Origin: Zelopaecilomyces penicillatus
Taxonomy: Eukaryota; Ascomycota; Sordariomycetes; Hypocreales; Pseudodiploosporaceae
Reading direction: 5' to 3'
DNA: 64,000 nt
NCBI GenBank assembly: GCA_005765155.1
Contig: VCCP01000002.1
Coordinates: forward strand, 4,836,001-4,900,000
Of the stretch, positions 31,110 through 42,806 are shown piece after piece. Both the position numbers and the translations under genes were made by a program. Position 1 is the first letter of the stretch. Each line of letters starts with the position of its first letter. The notes beneath the pieces are model-generated. The model ran no database searches. It was not told the DNA's origin and saw nothing but the letters and a program-made list of their open reading frames with translations.

Positions 31110-33053
31110 ATTGTCCCAAAATCGATGCTAGAAGCCAAAGATTCGGAATATGACAATAGGTTTAGCAAATACTCGTTTTGAATGCTTTGCCCAGTACTCT
31201 ATATTGTGTGTGGCTTATCATGTCAATACTCTTTTGTTAAGCCATGTCTCATACTTAATCCCACGAAACCACATTGATTCTGCCAGAAGACGTGATGACT
31301 CACAATAAAAGGCCTGTTGACCTTGGTTGTGCATTTCTCGTATTGATGCGCCCCTAACAGTTTAGATATCATTACTACGCCAACCGGCGCAATGCATTTA
31401 GGCGCAGGCGAAGATGGTGCCCTTCATAGACATGTTATAGGATCTAACGGGAAGACTCCCTGTGTTGGGGTCACGACGACTACTGTCGGTTTGCCAAAAT
31501 GACTGAGACAATGCCCCCGCAGTCGTTCATGAAGTGGCCTTGAAATACGGTTCCGGAAGATAGGATGCGACCCTATGGTGGTACAGAACTTTGAGTACGT
31601 CCTTTGCAGATCTCGGCCCGATGTTCGAGCTTGACGGATAGATGCACAGCGCTGCTTGAGTGAGCTATGGAGGTATTGAGGTACGGATGGGTGCGGCTTC
31701 CGAAATATGTCACCTGGTAATACCCCGACTACCTACTAGTAGATGAAGAGGGGAAGTCATGAGACTTCTTGTCACGCTGTTCTACCTACCTGTAATTACT
31801 ACCTAGCAGTGATGGATAGAGGTGGGTAGGAGTTGTACTGCTTGTTATGGGTGTAGCACTGTGGGTAGCACTTGGCTTGCTTTCTCTTGCCGTTATAAGC
31901 GCAATTCATCGACAGGCACCATTCGGGGCCTTTTGGCAAGCGCTGGCCGGTCCTGCTCCTGCCGAATTGCATATGCGCGCCAGACAATGTCAGCTGCTGG
32001 GGTAGCTTTTCGCCTTGTTTTGCCTTGTGCCACCAACAATCGGATTCTTTCGAGTCTTGAAGCAATAGCGCGCAAAGCAACCAACAAAGGCCTACTAGGA
32101 CGTCATGTCACCTCCAGGGCAGCTCAAGGGCAGCTCGCCTTCACCACGGCAACGGATAGCGCTGCCGGGCATTTGATCGAGACATGGCCGTCTCTCTGTG
32201 CGGGGGAACCAGTGGAGTGCTCAAGGGATGGGATCGTCGGATGGAGGATCTGTTGGAGTACCGCTTCCATTCGGCTTGGACTTCCGCAAGAGGCATGTGT
32301 TGTTGAACGTGCAGAGAGCAGAACGAGAACCTCTGCAGAATTGAGACGATGCAAAGATGGCAAAGCACCCAACAGAGCAACAAGCGTCCTGGCCTCGGGA
32401 TACGGCACCACAGTGAAATTACATTTATCACAATGGCAAGGTGATCTGCGCGTCGTGTCCCATCGGCACGCGTTCAATGTGACCCACTGGGCCATTGCTA
32501 AGGCTTAGCTTCCCATCGCTGGTCAGGGGCTCAAGAGCTCCTAGCCCAGAGCAGTTCTTATACAACTAGATGATGCAGTGATGGCTTTTGTATCGAATCG
32601 ACCGCCAACAATGGAGGGTCTTGGACATGGTGCAACCCCCCCTTTTTGTGCTGCTCAACATGAACAACAGGCCAGAATGTCTCAGTCGCGGAAATCGGTA
32701 CAAGGCATTATGTTTAGTATGGTTGCATCGCCTGCCAATGAAGGTTATCGTCCTGATCACAATGCCTGCTTCTGGCCGCCCTCGTACGAGGCGTCACTGG
32801 CAGCAGCAGCAGCAGCACCACATACATTGGCCCCGATTGCTGCAGCGACCACGAGGGAGCGCGGGCAACTTGAATGGCAAATGAGACATGAGAATTTGAT
32901 ATTCGAGGAGATCCGGGTTGATGATGCAGGTACACATGCATGAAAACCTGGAGTTCACCCGCCGTCATTATATATGTCTCTCCCCTGTGCGCTTCTCCTG
33001 CGCCGCGAGTGTCATCCCCATCCTCAATCTTTACTGCTCATCCTGGAGTCTCC
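31110..33053. other. Intergenic region
   Basis: 1.9 kb upstream of the GH92 gene. Open frames on both strands at 31800-32950 overlap each other, and most look like chance. The one with a protein-like pattern, on the minus strand at 31799-32105, is listed separately. A GCA/CAG run near 32798-32815 is a short microsatellite. Confidence 0.5.
31799..32105 (-). pseudogene. Possible small Cys-rich secreted protein, start missing
   Basis: Minus-strand reading from about 32105 to the stop at 31799 gives a hydrophobic opening (LVGLCWLLCALLL) followed by a hydrophilic part with WCLSMNCAYNGKRKQ and KCYPQCYTHN. That order (signal-like helix, then four clustered Cys near the end) is typical of small secreted proteins. 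No ATG is in frame: a TGA lies just before, and the nearest ATG is one frame off. Either an upstream exon supplies the start or the gene is broken. No family recognised. Confidence 0.25.
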
Positions 33054-35663
33054 ATGTCCAGTATGGCTCCTCCTCTTCACAGCATCTTCAGCACTTTTGC
33101 TTTAATCTCCGGAATTTTTACAATTGCCCAGGCCCAGAATAACCAAGTGGATCCGTTGAAGTTTGTCGACTTGCTCATCGGCAGCGCAAATGGCGGCAAC
33201 GTCTTCCCTGGGGCGACGCTGCCATATGGTATGGCCAAGGCCGTCGCCGACACCAATAGTGGCAGCAACCAAGGCGGTTTCACTCTCGACGGCTCATCCG
33301 TTACCGGTTTTGGAGTCATGCACGACTCTGGTACCGGCGGCTCGCCGTCTCTAGGGAACTTTCCCTTATTTCCGTACACATCCTGCCCGGGGAACGATGT
33401 TAATCGCTGTTCATTCCCCAAGAAGCAGCGCGCAAAGTTTGGTGGTTTCTCATCCTCCACTCTCGTCGCAAAGCCCGGTCTTTTCGGCATCACACTCAAC
33501 AGCGGGCCGAGAGTGGAGATGACAACGACCCAACATGCGGCGCTTTTCAAGTTCACATTTCCGGGGGCCGGTGCTGATGCCAAGCCGCTGATCCTGCAGG
33601 ACCTCTCTGATCTCTCGGATTCACGCCAGGATAACGGCACAGTTCATGTGGATGGGAAGACTGGCCGCATCACTGGAGATGCCATATTTGTGCCCAGTTT
33701 TGGCAGCGGCAAATACCAATTATATTTCTGCACCGATTTTGGTGGAGCAGATATCCACGACAGCGGCATCTTCGTTGACAGTCGCGCCAGTGCCGATGTC
33801 AAGGACCTCAAAATATCACGTTCCATTAACGGCTATCCACTTCCCGGTGGAGCGTTTGTGCGATTTGCCAGCGCCGCAAAGCCCATCTACGCCCGCACTG
33901 GTGTCAGCTATATCAGTAGTGAAAAGGCTTGTGCCAACGCTGAGAGCGAGATCACTCAATTCAGCCTAAGCAAGTACGCTGATGAGGCTGCGAATGCATG
34001 GCGAGAAAAGCTTTCGCCAATCTCGATTAGCACGAACGACGGTGTGAGCGATTCATTTCGCAAGTCATTTTTCTCGGGGATTTACCGCACCATGGTCAAT
34101 CCCCAGAACTATACTGGCGAGAACCCCCTGTGGGATGATGGCGAGCCATATTTTGACTCCTTCTATTGCATTTGGGATCTCTTTAGATCTCAGATGCCCT
34201 TCCTGACCATTTTAGATCCAGTCGCTGTAGCGCAGCAGATTCGCTCCCTCATCTCCACCTACGAGCATGAGGGTTGGCTTCCTGATTGCCGCATGAGTCT
34301 CTGCAAGGGACTGACCCAAGGTGGTTCCAACGCAGATAACGTCCTTGCCGATGCCTACCTCAAGGGTATCAAAGACGGCATTGATTGGCAAAAGGGCTAT
34401 GAGGCTGTCAAGAAAGATGCTGAAGTTGAGCCTTTTGACTGGTCCAACGAAGGCCGCGGTGGTCTCGACTCTTGGAAGCGCCTGGGTTACATCCCCGTGT
34501 CTGACTTTGACTATAAAGGTTTTGGGACCATGACACGCAGCGTAAGTCGCACGCTGGAGTATAGCTACAACGACTTTTGTATTTCACAGATCGCCGGTGG
34601 GTTGGATAAAAGCAATGAGCAGGAAAAGTTTATCGAGTCTAGCCAGAACTGGTTCAATCTCTTCCGGGCCGACAGGACTTCTTTCCTTAGCAGTGGCAAA
34701 GACACGGGGTTCAAGGGATTCTTCCAGCCGAAACACCTAAACGAGACATGGGGTGACCAAGACCCTCTGAAATGCAGCAACTTGGACTCTAAGAGTGTGT
34801 GCTCGCTCCAGAATACTGGCGCTGAAACTTTTGAAAGCAGTGTCTGGGAGTATGGCTTGTGAGTCTTACTTTACCTTTTCCTACGTTCTGTCCTGAAAAC
34901 ATTCCTCTCCGCATTGCATGAATGGCTTCCTTCATCCACTCTATATATGCCAGAAAAGTGTGCTAATAATAGATATTATAGCTTTGTTCCACACGACCAG
35001 GCCCAACTCATCAAGCTTTATGGTGGACCTGATGCCTTTGTTCGCCGCCTTGATTACTTGCATGACGCCGAGATTTGCTATATCGGAAATGAGCCCTCGT
35101 TTTTAACCGTCTTTCAATATCACTATGCGGGACGACCGGCGCTTTCGGCTCAGCGCAGTCACTTTTACGTACCAAAGTACTTTTCTCCTGCCCCCGGTGG
35201 ACTTCCTGGCAATGATGATAGCGGTGCTATGGGAAGCTTCCTAGCCTTTAGCATGATGGGACTATTCCCAAACCCTGGCCAGGATGTCTACTTGATCATC
35301 CCTCCTTATTTTGAAAGTGTCAATATAACACATCCTGTGACTGGCAAAACAGCTGGTGTGCGCAATGTCAACTTTGACCCATCCTATAAAAATGTTTTTA
35401 TTCAGAGCGCCACGCTCGATGGCAAACCTTACAACAAGAACTGGGTCGACCATTCTTTTTTCACCAAGGGCAAGAAGCTTGTCCTGACCCTTGGCAATAA
35501 AGAAAGTTCTTGGGGCACTAAGCTAGAGGATTTACCACCGAGCTTGAGCCCTTACACGGGATTTAACAACACAGCTTCCCGTAGGGCGTTTACGGGGGCA
35601 CGCGGGCCAAGAAGATATCGAGCTGATTTGAGGCCAGAGGCTGTGGGAATCAATAGTGGCTGA
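33054..35663 (+). CDS. Secreted GH92 alpha-1,2-mannosidase
   Basis: Two exons (33054-34858, 34982-35663) give 828 residues. GH92 enzymes are calcium-dependent, inverting exo-alpha-mannosidases, mostly alpha-1,2, acting on N-glycans or mannans. Family landmarks are FVDLLIGSANGGNVFPGATL just after the signal, GFGVMHDSGTGG, the IWDLFRSQMPFL helix, NETWGDQDP, and in exon 2 GNDDSGAMGSFLAFSMMGLF and NPGQDVYLIIPP. The splice joins WEYG to FFVPHDQAQLI, as expected. I chose the ATG at 33054, or 33063 nine bases on, because IFSTFALISGIFTIAQAQ is then a normal signal peptide; the frame is open upstream to 32940. Exported, so likely to trim mannose from host or plant glycoproteins. Confidence 0.92.
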
Positions 35664-36418
35664 TGACACTGCAGAAAAAGTCTGCTTATTCTTGTACATA
35701 GCCTATTAAAGAACATTAGTGCTACCTTCCGCGAAAGCAACATCATTACCTTATTTATACTAGGAGCTATCATATTTAATAACAACATCTGATGGTACCA
35801 ATGCAGCGGCTACTAGCATGATAGACAACGTGACGAATGTTGTTACTACGAATGCTACTGAAGTAGGTAAGCATTGTACTGGATTCAACTGTCAGCAAAA
35901 CGTTTCTAACCTTGACAACTAGAAAAGGGCCAGCATTATATAATGATCACAGCCCGTCACGTTTAATTCCTACCTTCAGTGCCGAGGGCCGGGAAATCCG
36001 TACGGAATTAGCCATTTCTTCTTTCCGGCTATTTATTGCCTTGTTGATTACCCGGAAATCCACAACCTACCACTCACGGGCCAACATAGGCACCAAGTAA
36101 ATCAGCCGTATCATAGGCTATTCAGAATTCTGCACCACGCGTCTTGCACAGCTTGGGCGGCCCGGTGCTTACGATTCCTATAATAGATTGATTGGCTTGC
36201 CTTGAAATTTAGTTCTTCCCAGCTGACGCGCTATAGCTGAAAATGAACTTGCATCTCAGCCCTGCGCTTAGGTAGTGGGATCCCCCCTAATATAATACAT
36301 TATATTAAATGGCTAGGCAGCCCCAGCTCCCTAAATCAACTTAGTTAGCCTATTCTTTCTTCTTATATCGACAGTTTTTGTCTTGTTTTTTCCATTGCGT
36401 GCAGTTTTATTCCTAAAA
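35664..36418. other. Intergenic region
   Basis: 755 bases, AT-rich after 35750, with no supported gene. The promoter of the downstream sulfotransferase-like gene would lie at its right end. Confidence 0.55.
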
Positions 36419-37237
36419 ATGGCAGCTGAGACGGAGACCCAGACGGAGATGAGCCCGGCTACAGCCGTGGCCTTGGAAACACCCGTGCCGTTGCATCCGC
36501 CGGCGCCTCTTCTCTGCCTAGGCATGGCTCGCACGGGAACGGCGTCGCTCGCGGCTGCGCTCGAGATTCTCGGTGTCGAGAAGGTCCACCACGGACTTAA
36601 GTCCTCCATTGATGACTAGCGACACGAGTGGGCAGTTATTGATCGAGCAGCCGATGCTACATTTCCCGTTTTGCCAACTTACACGGGCAAGCCCTTCACC
36701 CGCGAGCAATGGGATGAAATCTTTGGGCCATACGACGCCGTCACTGACGTGGCGTCCTTCTTCGCCGTCTCACTAATCAACGCCTATCCAGAAGCCCCGG
36801 TCATCCTCGTCGAGCGCGATGTGGATAAGTGGTTTGCAAGCATATCCATCATCTTTGAAAACATGAGCAAGCCGAGCTACCAGCGCCTAATCCGCCTTGT
36901 TGAATCCCTCACGGGCAACACCTCCGGCCGAGCATCAATCAAGATGGAGATGGGCTGGACAGAAGCCCGGCGACCGCAGGAGATTATCCTCAACGCCAAG
37001 ACAGCCTATGCGCGCCACTACAGAGAGGTCCGCGAGGCTGTGCCCAAAGAGCAGCTGCTGGATTTCCAGCTCAAGGATGGGTGGGAACCCCTGTGCAGAT
37101 TCCTGGGCAAGGAGATTCTTGATGTGCCGTTCCCTCATGTGAATGATGCGGCGGCTTACAAGGAACAAACCAGACTTATTGGGCGGAGGGAGATGAAGCT
37201 AGCAGTGAAGAAGATTCTGCTGCCGTTTAAGAAATGA
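36419..37237 (+). pseudogene. P-loop sulfotransferase-like gene with one in-frame stop
   Basis: One reading frame from the ATG at 36419 to the TGA at 37237 (272 codons) is broken only by a TAG at 36617-36619. Before it lie PAPLLCLGMARTGTASLAAA (a P-loop-like nucleotide-binding turn) and LEILGVEKVHHGLKSS. After it come RAADATFPVLPTYTGKPFTR, PYDAVTDVASFFAVSLI, AYPEAPVILVERDVDKWF and a normal C-terminus. This is the fungal sulfotransferase-like family (Sulfotransferase_4 type), whose substrates are mostly unknown. Everything after the stop still looks under selection, so the change is recent, or an assembly error, or read through. No GT-AG intron can remove the stop: the nearest GT-AG pair is only 19 bases apart. 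Confidence 0.75.
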
Positions 37238-37732
37238 AACATTGGAAAAGGTGGGGGTTCATTTGGTGTCATTTTTTTTTATCATTTTGCTATTGCAGCA
37301 TTGGATTAGCTGCAAGGACAGATAATCACTGTGTTTTAGTTCATGTTGGAAGGATGATATTCTATTATCAGGGGTTTGAGACATTACTGCACATGAGATA
37401 GAATTATTATAATAGTCTTCAAAATATACAAACACTATTAGACATAATATACATTAAAATTTGGCCCCCAGATACGTTTTCTTTTCCGTTACGCACCGTG
37501 TCAGAATTCCCTATGCGGATATTTACAGTTTCCCCCACCTCCAACGAATCCTCCCGTTCCTTCACTTGAGCCAGCGGGGTGCAATATTAAGCCGAGTAGC
37601 GGTGGTGCTTATTCGCTTGATGACGGGTGTCTACGCTTCTATTCAGGCAGCAGCTCTTAGAAAGAGCATCTCTATAATGACGTGAGATCCTCTTACATCC
37701 TCCAACAATCAGCCAGCGCCTACTATCGAATA
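37238..37732. other. Intergenic region
   Basis: 495 AT-rich bases with a 10-base T run near 37275. No gene seen. Confidence 0.55.
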
Positions 37733-38866
37733 ATGCCGTCTCCGTTAGCTAAACACCAAAACTCAGACTTGGCTATGCCACCACCTGCAAATTCATCCAT
37801 AGCAATCCCAGCGTCCTCAGCCACAGTCGATGTGAGAATCATCGACACCACTACATATGGCGAGGTAGACACCCGGTTGGTCTTTGCGCCGAAAATCACA
37901 GGCCATGATATGTTCCGGTTCCCCTCGTACGCGTTTTTAATCACCAACGCTCGTTTGAATAGACATGTTCTATTCGACCTTGGGTTGCACAAGGAGTGGG
38001 CTGATGTTCTTCCATCTGCAACTGTGAAGTGGATCAACGACTATATGCCTTTTACCGTTGAAAAGAGTGTACAAGATATCCTTGACTCGGATCCCGGCCA
38101 GCTAGACATTAAAACGAAGGACATTTCATCGGTTATTTGGTCGCATCATCACTTCGATCACCGAGGCGACATTACAAGCTTTCCGGATTCGACAGAATTA
38201 GTCTTGGGTCCTGGGTTCCAACAGGCCCATGATCCCAAAGATCCGGCCAGTGGCATCAACGAAGCCGAACTACGAGGCCGTCCAATTCGTGAACTTGATG
38301 AATCATCCTTCACTCTCCGGGCGGGTCAGTTTCCAGCTCACGATTTTTTCGGTGATGGATCTCTGTACATTTTGAATGCTCCAGGCCACACCATCGGCCA
38401 CATTGCCGCCCTGGCTCGTCTTACTGCGGGACCTCAACCCACATTTGCCTTCCTAGGCGGCGATTGTGCGCATCATCCAGGCGCATTTCGGCCTACTTCT
38501 CAGCTGCCTCTTCCATCCAAGGTACAGCTCAAGTCTCCGTCTACAGATGGGCTATTGGAATACTCTAGGGAGCGAGTGCTGGAATGCAGATCCAATAAAT
38601 CTGCGACGGAACCCTTTCTTAAAGCAAACGAAGGAGTTAATATTGACCAACCTGCGGCAGAGGAGAGCATGCGTGGCTTGCAGGAGTTTGATGCGGACAA
38701 TAACGTGTTGGTTTGCATATCGCATGATCAAAGTCTTCTTGCAGGCGATATACCATTCTATCCTGAGAAGTTGAATGATTGGAAGGAATCACAGCATAAT
38801 GTTCCAGAGGCCCGGGGTCGGATCAAATGGGGATTCTGCTGTGATTTTATTGCTCGGCAGGAGTAA
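37733..38866 (+). CDS. Metallo-beta-lactamase-fold hydrolase
   Basis: One exon, 377 residues from the ATG at 37733; the frame is open a little further upstream, but without an ATG. Zinc ligands of the fold are visible: HHHFDH at 138-143 (HxHxDH-type), His in APGHTIGH (about 219), Asp in LGGDCAHHPG (about 244) and a last His in ISHDQS. The N-terminal MFRFPSYAFLI and LFDLGLHKEW strand is normal for this group. The closest functional theme is lactone hydrolysis (N-acyl-homoserine-lactone-type) or related ester hydrolysis in fungal metabolite clusters. Cytosolic, no signal. The specific substrate is unknown. Confidence 0.87.
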   Translation: MPSPLAKHQNSDLAMPPPANSSIAIPASSATVDVRIIDTTTYGEVDTRLVFAPKITGHDMFRFPSYAFLITNARLNRHVLFDLGLHKEWADVLPSATVKWINDYMPFTVEKSVQDILDSDPGQLDIKTKDISSVIWSHHHFDHRGDITSFPDSTELVLGPGFQQAHDPKDPASGINEAELRGRPIRELDESSFTLRAGQFPAHDFFGDGSLYILNAPGHTIGHIAALARLTAGPQPTFAFLGGDCAHHPGAFRPTSQLPLPSKVQLKSPSTDGLLEYSRERVLECRSNKSATEPFLKANEGVNIDQPAAEESMRGLQEFDADNNVLVCISHDQSLLAGDIPFYPEKLNDWKESQHNVPEARGRIKWGFCCDFIARQE

Positions 38867-39390
38867 TGGGTAATAATTTTCAAAACATAAAATCTCCATT
38901 TACTGTCGCTGGGCTCACTCACCACATGAACCTACCCGAGACCAGTTGGGGATTTTTCAAGAAGTCTTTTGCCTACAGGTAAACCATTAAGCTGAATGTG
39001 CCTACCAAGGCTTGCAATTAAAATAAACTTATTGGGACATATAGTAAAGTAAGGCGTGTTGATACAATCCTTTTTAATTATGAATATCACAGCATATCCT
39101 CATCTTATCGTGGGTGCCAAACCATATGCCTATACTCAACCATCGTTTTACATTCGTGATATCTACCCTGTTGTAAAAGAAAAAAATGCAGCTGAAGATG
39201 TGGATTTTTTTAATGTGGCACAGGATGATTCCAGGCAAAATTATTAGACAGACTTGACGTGTGCTCATTCGTAGTCGAAATTGAAAACATCGATGGGCTG
39301 TAATACTAAACGCGACATTTTGAAAGCCTTATGGTGCTCATTGGCTTCCAAATCGTCAACCAACCGCCTTGGAGCTGAATCGGTGCAATC
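38867..39390. other. Intergenic region
   Basis: 524 bases between the metallo-hydrolase and the tRNA, AT-rich at 38990-39250. No gene seen. Confidence 0.55.
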
Positions 39391-39490
39391 GCCCGGTTAG
39401 CTCAATCGGTAGAGCGTGAGACTCTTAAGTGTCACGATTCTGAACAGTGGCGATATCTCAAGGTTGCGGGTTCGACCCCCGCATTGGGCT
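39391..39490 (+). tRNA. tRNA-Lys(CTT) with an intron
   Basis: The acceptor stem GCCCGGT pairs with ATTGGGC (G-U wobble allowed at positions 5 and 6). The D arm (TAGCTCAATCGGTAGAGC) and T arm (GCGGGTTCGACCCCCGC) are standard. The anticodon stem is TGAGA/TCTCA and the loop reads C-T-CTT-A-A, so the anticodon is CTT (Lys). A 27-base intron (39428-39454) lies after position 37, the usual place in nuclear tRNA genes. The mature RNA would be 73 bases before CCA is added. The internal A and B boxes are intact, so it should be transcribed by RNA polymerase III. Confidence 0.96.
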
Positions 39491-40594
39491 TTTCCTATAG
39501 CACCAGAGATGAAGAATCAAGGCGGTTCATTTTTTGCCTTTTTGTATGCAAGAAAATATGATGTTGATAATTTAGCAAACAATGCCTGTCTATCCTGTTT
39601 TTTCTTCTTCCTTTTGCAGTGTTTCTCCTCATCACCATCACAAGCAGGATGCAATGCAGCTTGGAGAAAGGTGTGGCAGCCCATAGCTGACTCCACTGCG
39701 GGGCTGTTTCTCCTCGTTGTTGATTTCATGGCTGAATTGAAGGCTAATCCGTTCGCTTTTCTGTCGAATCCCAACACCGGTAAGCCAACCAATGGTCTTA
39801 CAAACAAGGCAGATACTCCTTCTACAAGACCGTTGAATTGATGCCCGACCGGCCACAAGACAAGTCGACCGTCTGATGAGCTGAGTATCTAGACCGGTCC
39901 AAGCCGAGCAAGCAATAGATGGAGCTTCTTGCGGAGTATGCATATGCAGACAGGGATGGCGGTCCAAACAGCTTGAAGCTTGGGCTGAGCTGAACTGAAC
40001 AGGTCGTGTAAGTTTGAGACTCCAAGTGTGTATGGTAGCTTGCTACGCCTTCTTCCACTTGTTCAACGTCGACGTTGTCCCAAGACACACACCTGTATTA
40101 GACATTGTGGTTCTGGACCAAGCCGGAGATGGCAGTGGCTCAAACGAACAATCAACGCTCCAATGACCGTATGATGACGGTCCAATTACTGGCGTACAAT
40201 GACGTGCCTTTTGGAGCTTGGGAATCAAGAACACCGCAGCTAACCAAGCTCCAACCTGCAGATGGCACACAGACAATACACACCTGCATATCCTACCCCT
40301 CTCATCGTCTATCCTTGGAGCCGATGCTCTTGACGCGTCACCTGTGTGAACAGAGTAGGTATTTAGGGAATGCATGTGCTTTGTCGTATTGGGCTGTACT
40401 TGATGCGACCTGATTCCCCTTCCCCTCTTGTCTCTCAAGCTTTGAAGCTCTTTTCCAAGGTTGCGAGACACTATACTTCCAAAACAAAACATCCAAGCTA
40501 CCTCTATCAACACTCTAAACATTGAAAAGCTTCCTTTTACATTCAAGCATTTTAGTATCTATTTTTAACTGCTGTATTTCTATCCACCCTCAAG
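39491..40594. other. Intergenic region
   Basis: 1.1 kb between the tRNA and the tautomerase gene. T-rich sequence at 39530-39620 could serve as a polymerase III stop zone. The open frames are short and overlap on both strands; none has a known domain. Confidence 0.5.
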
Positions 40595-41020
40595 ATGCCA
40601 ACCTACGTCTGCACCGCTGCGGCCAACCGTCTCTCACCAGACCAAAAGCAATCCATCGCGCACCACCTCACCACCATCCACTCCCAAGAAACCGGAGCAC
40701 CCCCCTTTGTCGTACAAGTCTTCTTTCACGAAGTCCAAGAAGGATCACACTTTATCAACGGCATGCTCGCGTCGTCGGACCAGATCTGGATCCGCGCCGA
40801 CATCCGCGGCGGACGGACGATTGAGCAGAAGACGAAGATGATTGACCGCATCATGAACTCTGCGAGCGAGGCAACGGGTATTCCGTCGTCGTATATCTGG
40901 GTATATGTTTGTGATATTGCAAAGGCGGCCGAGTTTGGGAGTTTGATGCCGAGTCCGGGGGCGGAGGCGGAGTGGGCGGCGGCGCTGCCTGCGGATGTGA
41001 AGCAGCGGTACAACTTCTAG
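40595..41020 (+). CDS. Tautomerase-superfamily protein, cis-CaaD-like
   Basis: One exon, 141 codons, so 140 residues after removal of Met. The first residue is then Pro-1, the catalytic residue of the whole superfamily. Counting from Pro-1, Tyr3, His28, Arg70, Arg73 and Tyr103 are all present. They fall at the same numbers reported for bacterial cis-3-chloroacrylic acid dehalogenase, and a Glu at 112 sits close to that enzyme's Glu114. Length is also near the 149 residues of cis-CaaD. It is probably a cytosolic trimer. The true substrate in a fungus is unknown; hydration or tautomerisation of an unsaturated acid is the safe statement. Typical 4-oxalocrotonate tautomerases are much shorter (about 62 residues). 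Confidence 0.88.
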   Translation: MPTYVCTAAANRLSPDQKQSIAHHLTTIHSQETGAPPFVVQVFFHEVQEGSHFINGMLASSDQIWIRADIRGGRTIEQKTKMIDRIMNSASEATGIPSSYIWVYVCDIAKAAEFGSLMPSPGAEAEWAAALPADVKQRYNF

Positions 41021-41533
41021 GAAACGTTGGAGTACTTGTCGATGGCGTACAGCCTATGGCTGGTTCATTTCATGATCAGGTTTAATTGTCACTTTATTTT
41101 GATGATGTACTGTGGAAGCGATTTCTGATTGCTTTATTTCAGTTGTGGCTAAGTCGAGCGAAGCATATGTAAATGGAACGAGTAATAATGGAGCTTTGAG
41201 TATGCATCAAGTAAAGCCTTTCATAACGGACAACCTAGTGTGCAATTCATTTTCTATGGCCAAATCCTCTGATCCGTCTATGACACATGAAATACTTCAG
41301 TCAAAACTAGGGATTGCAATGTAAATGGAACAATATTCCAAGATATATATTCCTTCTAAACTGTTGGTATTCATGACTATTCATCTCACAGGGTATGAAA
41401 CTCGTTGGAAACAATAACACGCTCAATGCCATGAGGAGAAAAGACTCCCACAAAAATAAAATCCGTTGCCCAAACTGCCTTGTGACGCCCCATTTAACCT
41501 ATCCCAATTGCCTTTTTTTTTTTTGGGAGATTC
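41021..41533. other. Intergenic, converging 3' ends
   Basis: 513 bases where the tautomerase and the membrane-protein gene converge. There is an 11-base T run at 41514-41524. No gene seen. Confidence 0.55.
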
Positions 41534-42806
41534 TCATCTCGCAATTCCCAGTCGACCTTTGACTATTGCTATTTCGTCGTCATCTTCCCTTGAGGACGTG
41601 TCGTTTTCGACATGCATATCAAATGTTCTCTGTACATAAATCCCCCCGTTTTGGTGGGCGCTCTGATACCGATCATCCAGCGGTATTGACTCGGTGATCA
41701 TGATATTTCGCGACTTCGAAGGCGGTATGTAGTCGTCCCCCATGCAGCTGCCGTCGCCGCCTCCGTATCGGTATTGCTGGCTCGTCGACTTCTTGCTACT
41801 TGTTTGATATCTTCGCACACCGCGGGTGAGCAGTGACTTGAGCGGTGGTAGTGAGCCCACGATGACAGATGTGGCAGTCTCGACGGCGCCCCAGATGGCG
41901 AGGCCAATGATGTCGACCTTGTCGCCGATGATGACCTGCGTCATTCGGACGATGGCTACGCAGACGATGAGGATGCCGATGCAAAAGGCGATGCCAAGTC
42001 CGACTTTCTTTCTGGTGTCTAGTCGTAGTGAGGGTAGTACAAGAAGGGGGAGAATCATAATCATGATGTCTGAAACCACATCGACTGCAGTGGAAAAGAC
42101 AACGTTGAAGCGTTGTCTGCGTAGTTCGCTTGGTGAGCTACAAGCGCCTGTTTTTTTTTTCGCATGTCAGCAAATGGTCTGATGAGACTGTGTTTTAAAG
42201 AAGGCCGCGTCATTGAAGACGAAAGATGGGCCAGAGTAAGACGGTCATTGAGAGGGACTATTGAACAGACATACCTGGCTTAAAATAGTCCGACATGGGC
42301 GAGCAAGTCAAAATACTGGATATCACACTGCCAAGATACGCAAGGACAACGAACACGGTGACCAAGATCCACAGCCGGCGATACCACGTAAACGGCTGTA
42401 CCAATCGATAAAAAACGGCCAGAAAGCTCGCCTTGACACACCATAGCACGGTCCAAAACAGCTTGATGATGGGGAACTGCCACCGCGACAGCATGGCGAC
42501 CTTTTCAATGGTTTCTGGCGTCGGTGAGATCCTCCCTGACTGGAGGTTGACGGTGGCCCAGAGATATTCCATCTGCTCCGTCTGGAGTACAGACATGACG
42601 AGGAGACATACCCAGGCGGCGGCGATCCAGTAGTCGTCGGCGAGGAGGGAGCGGTTCTGGCGCCAGCGCACAGTGAGGCGGAGGAAGACGAATATCGTGG
42701 CGACGGAGAAGCAGGTCCATATGATGATGAGGAGCTCGGTCTGGTTGATGTGTCGTGCCGTGCCCTGCAAGGGGGCGTGAGGGTCGGCTGGCGGAAATTC
42801 TGACAT
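41534..42806 (-). CDS. PTH11-like seven-helix membrane protein (fungal rhodopsin domain)
   Basis: Two exons (42806-42275, 42147-41534) give 381 residues. Start 42806 (MSEFPPADPH) is preferred over an in-frame ATG 13 codons upstream because it gives the usual short polar head before helix 1. Seven membrane segments follow, starting with LLIIIWTCFSVATIFVFLRL. The family's LLADDYWIAAAW, CSPMSDYFKPG and VDVVSDIMIMILPLLVL motifs are all present, and the splice falls between KPG and ACSSP. The long cytosolic tail (about 100 residues) is rich in Ser, Asp and Glu. The group is thought to sense surface or host cues through G proteins, but direct functions are known for few members. No CFEM domain is present. 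Confidence 0.9.
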
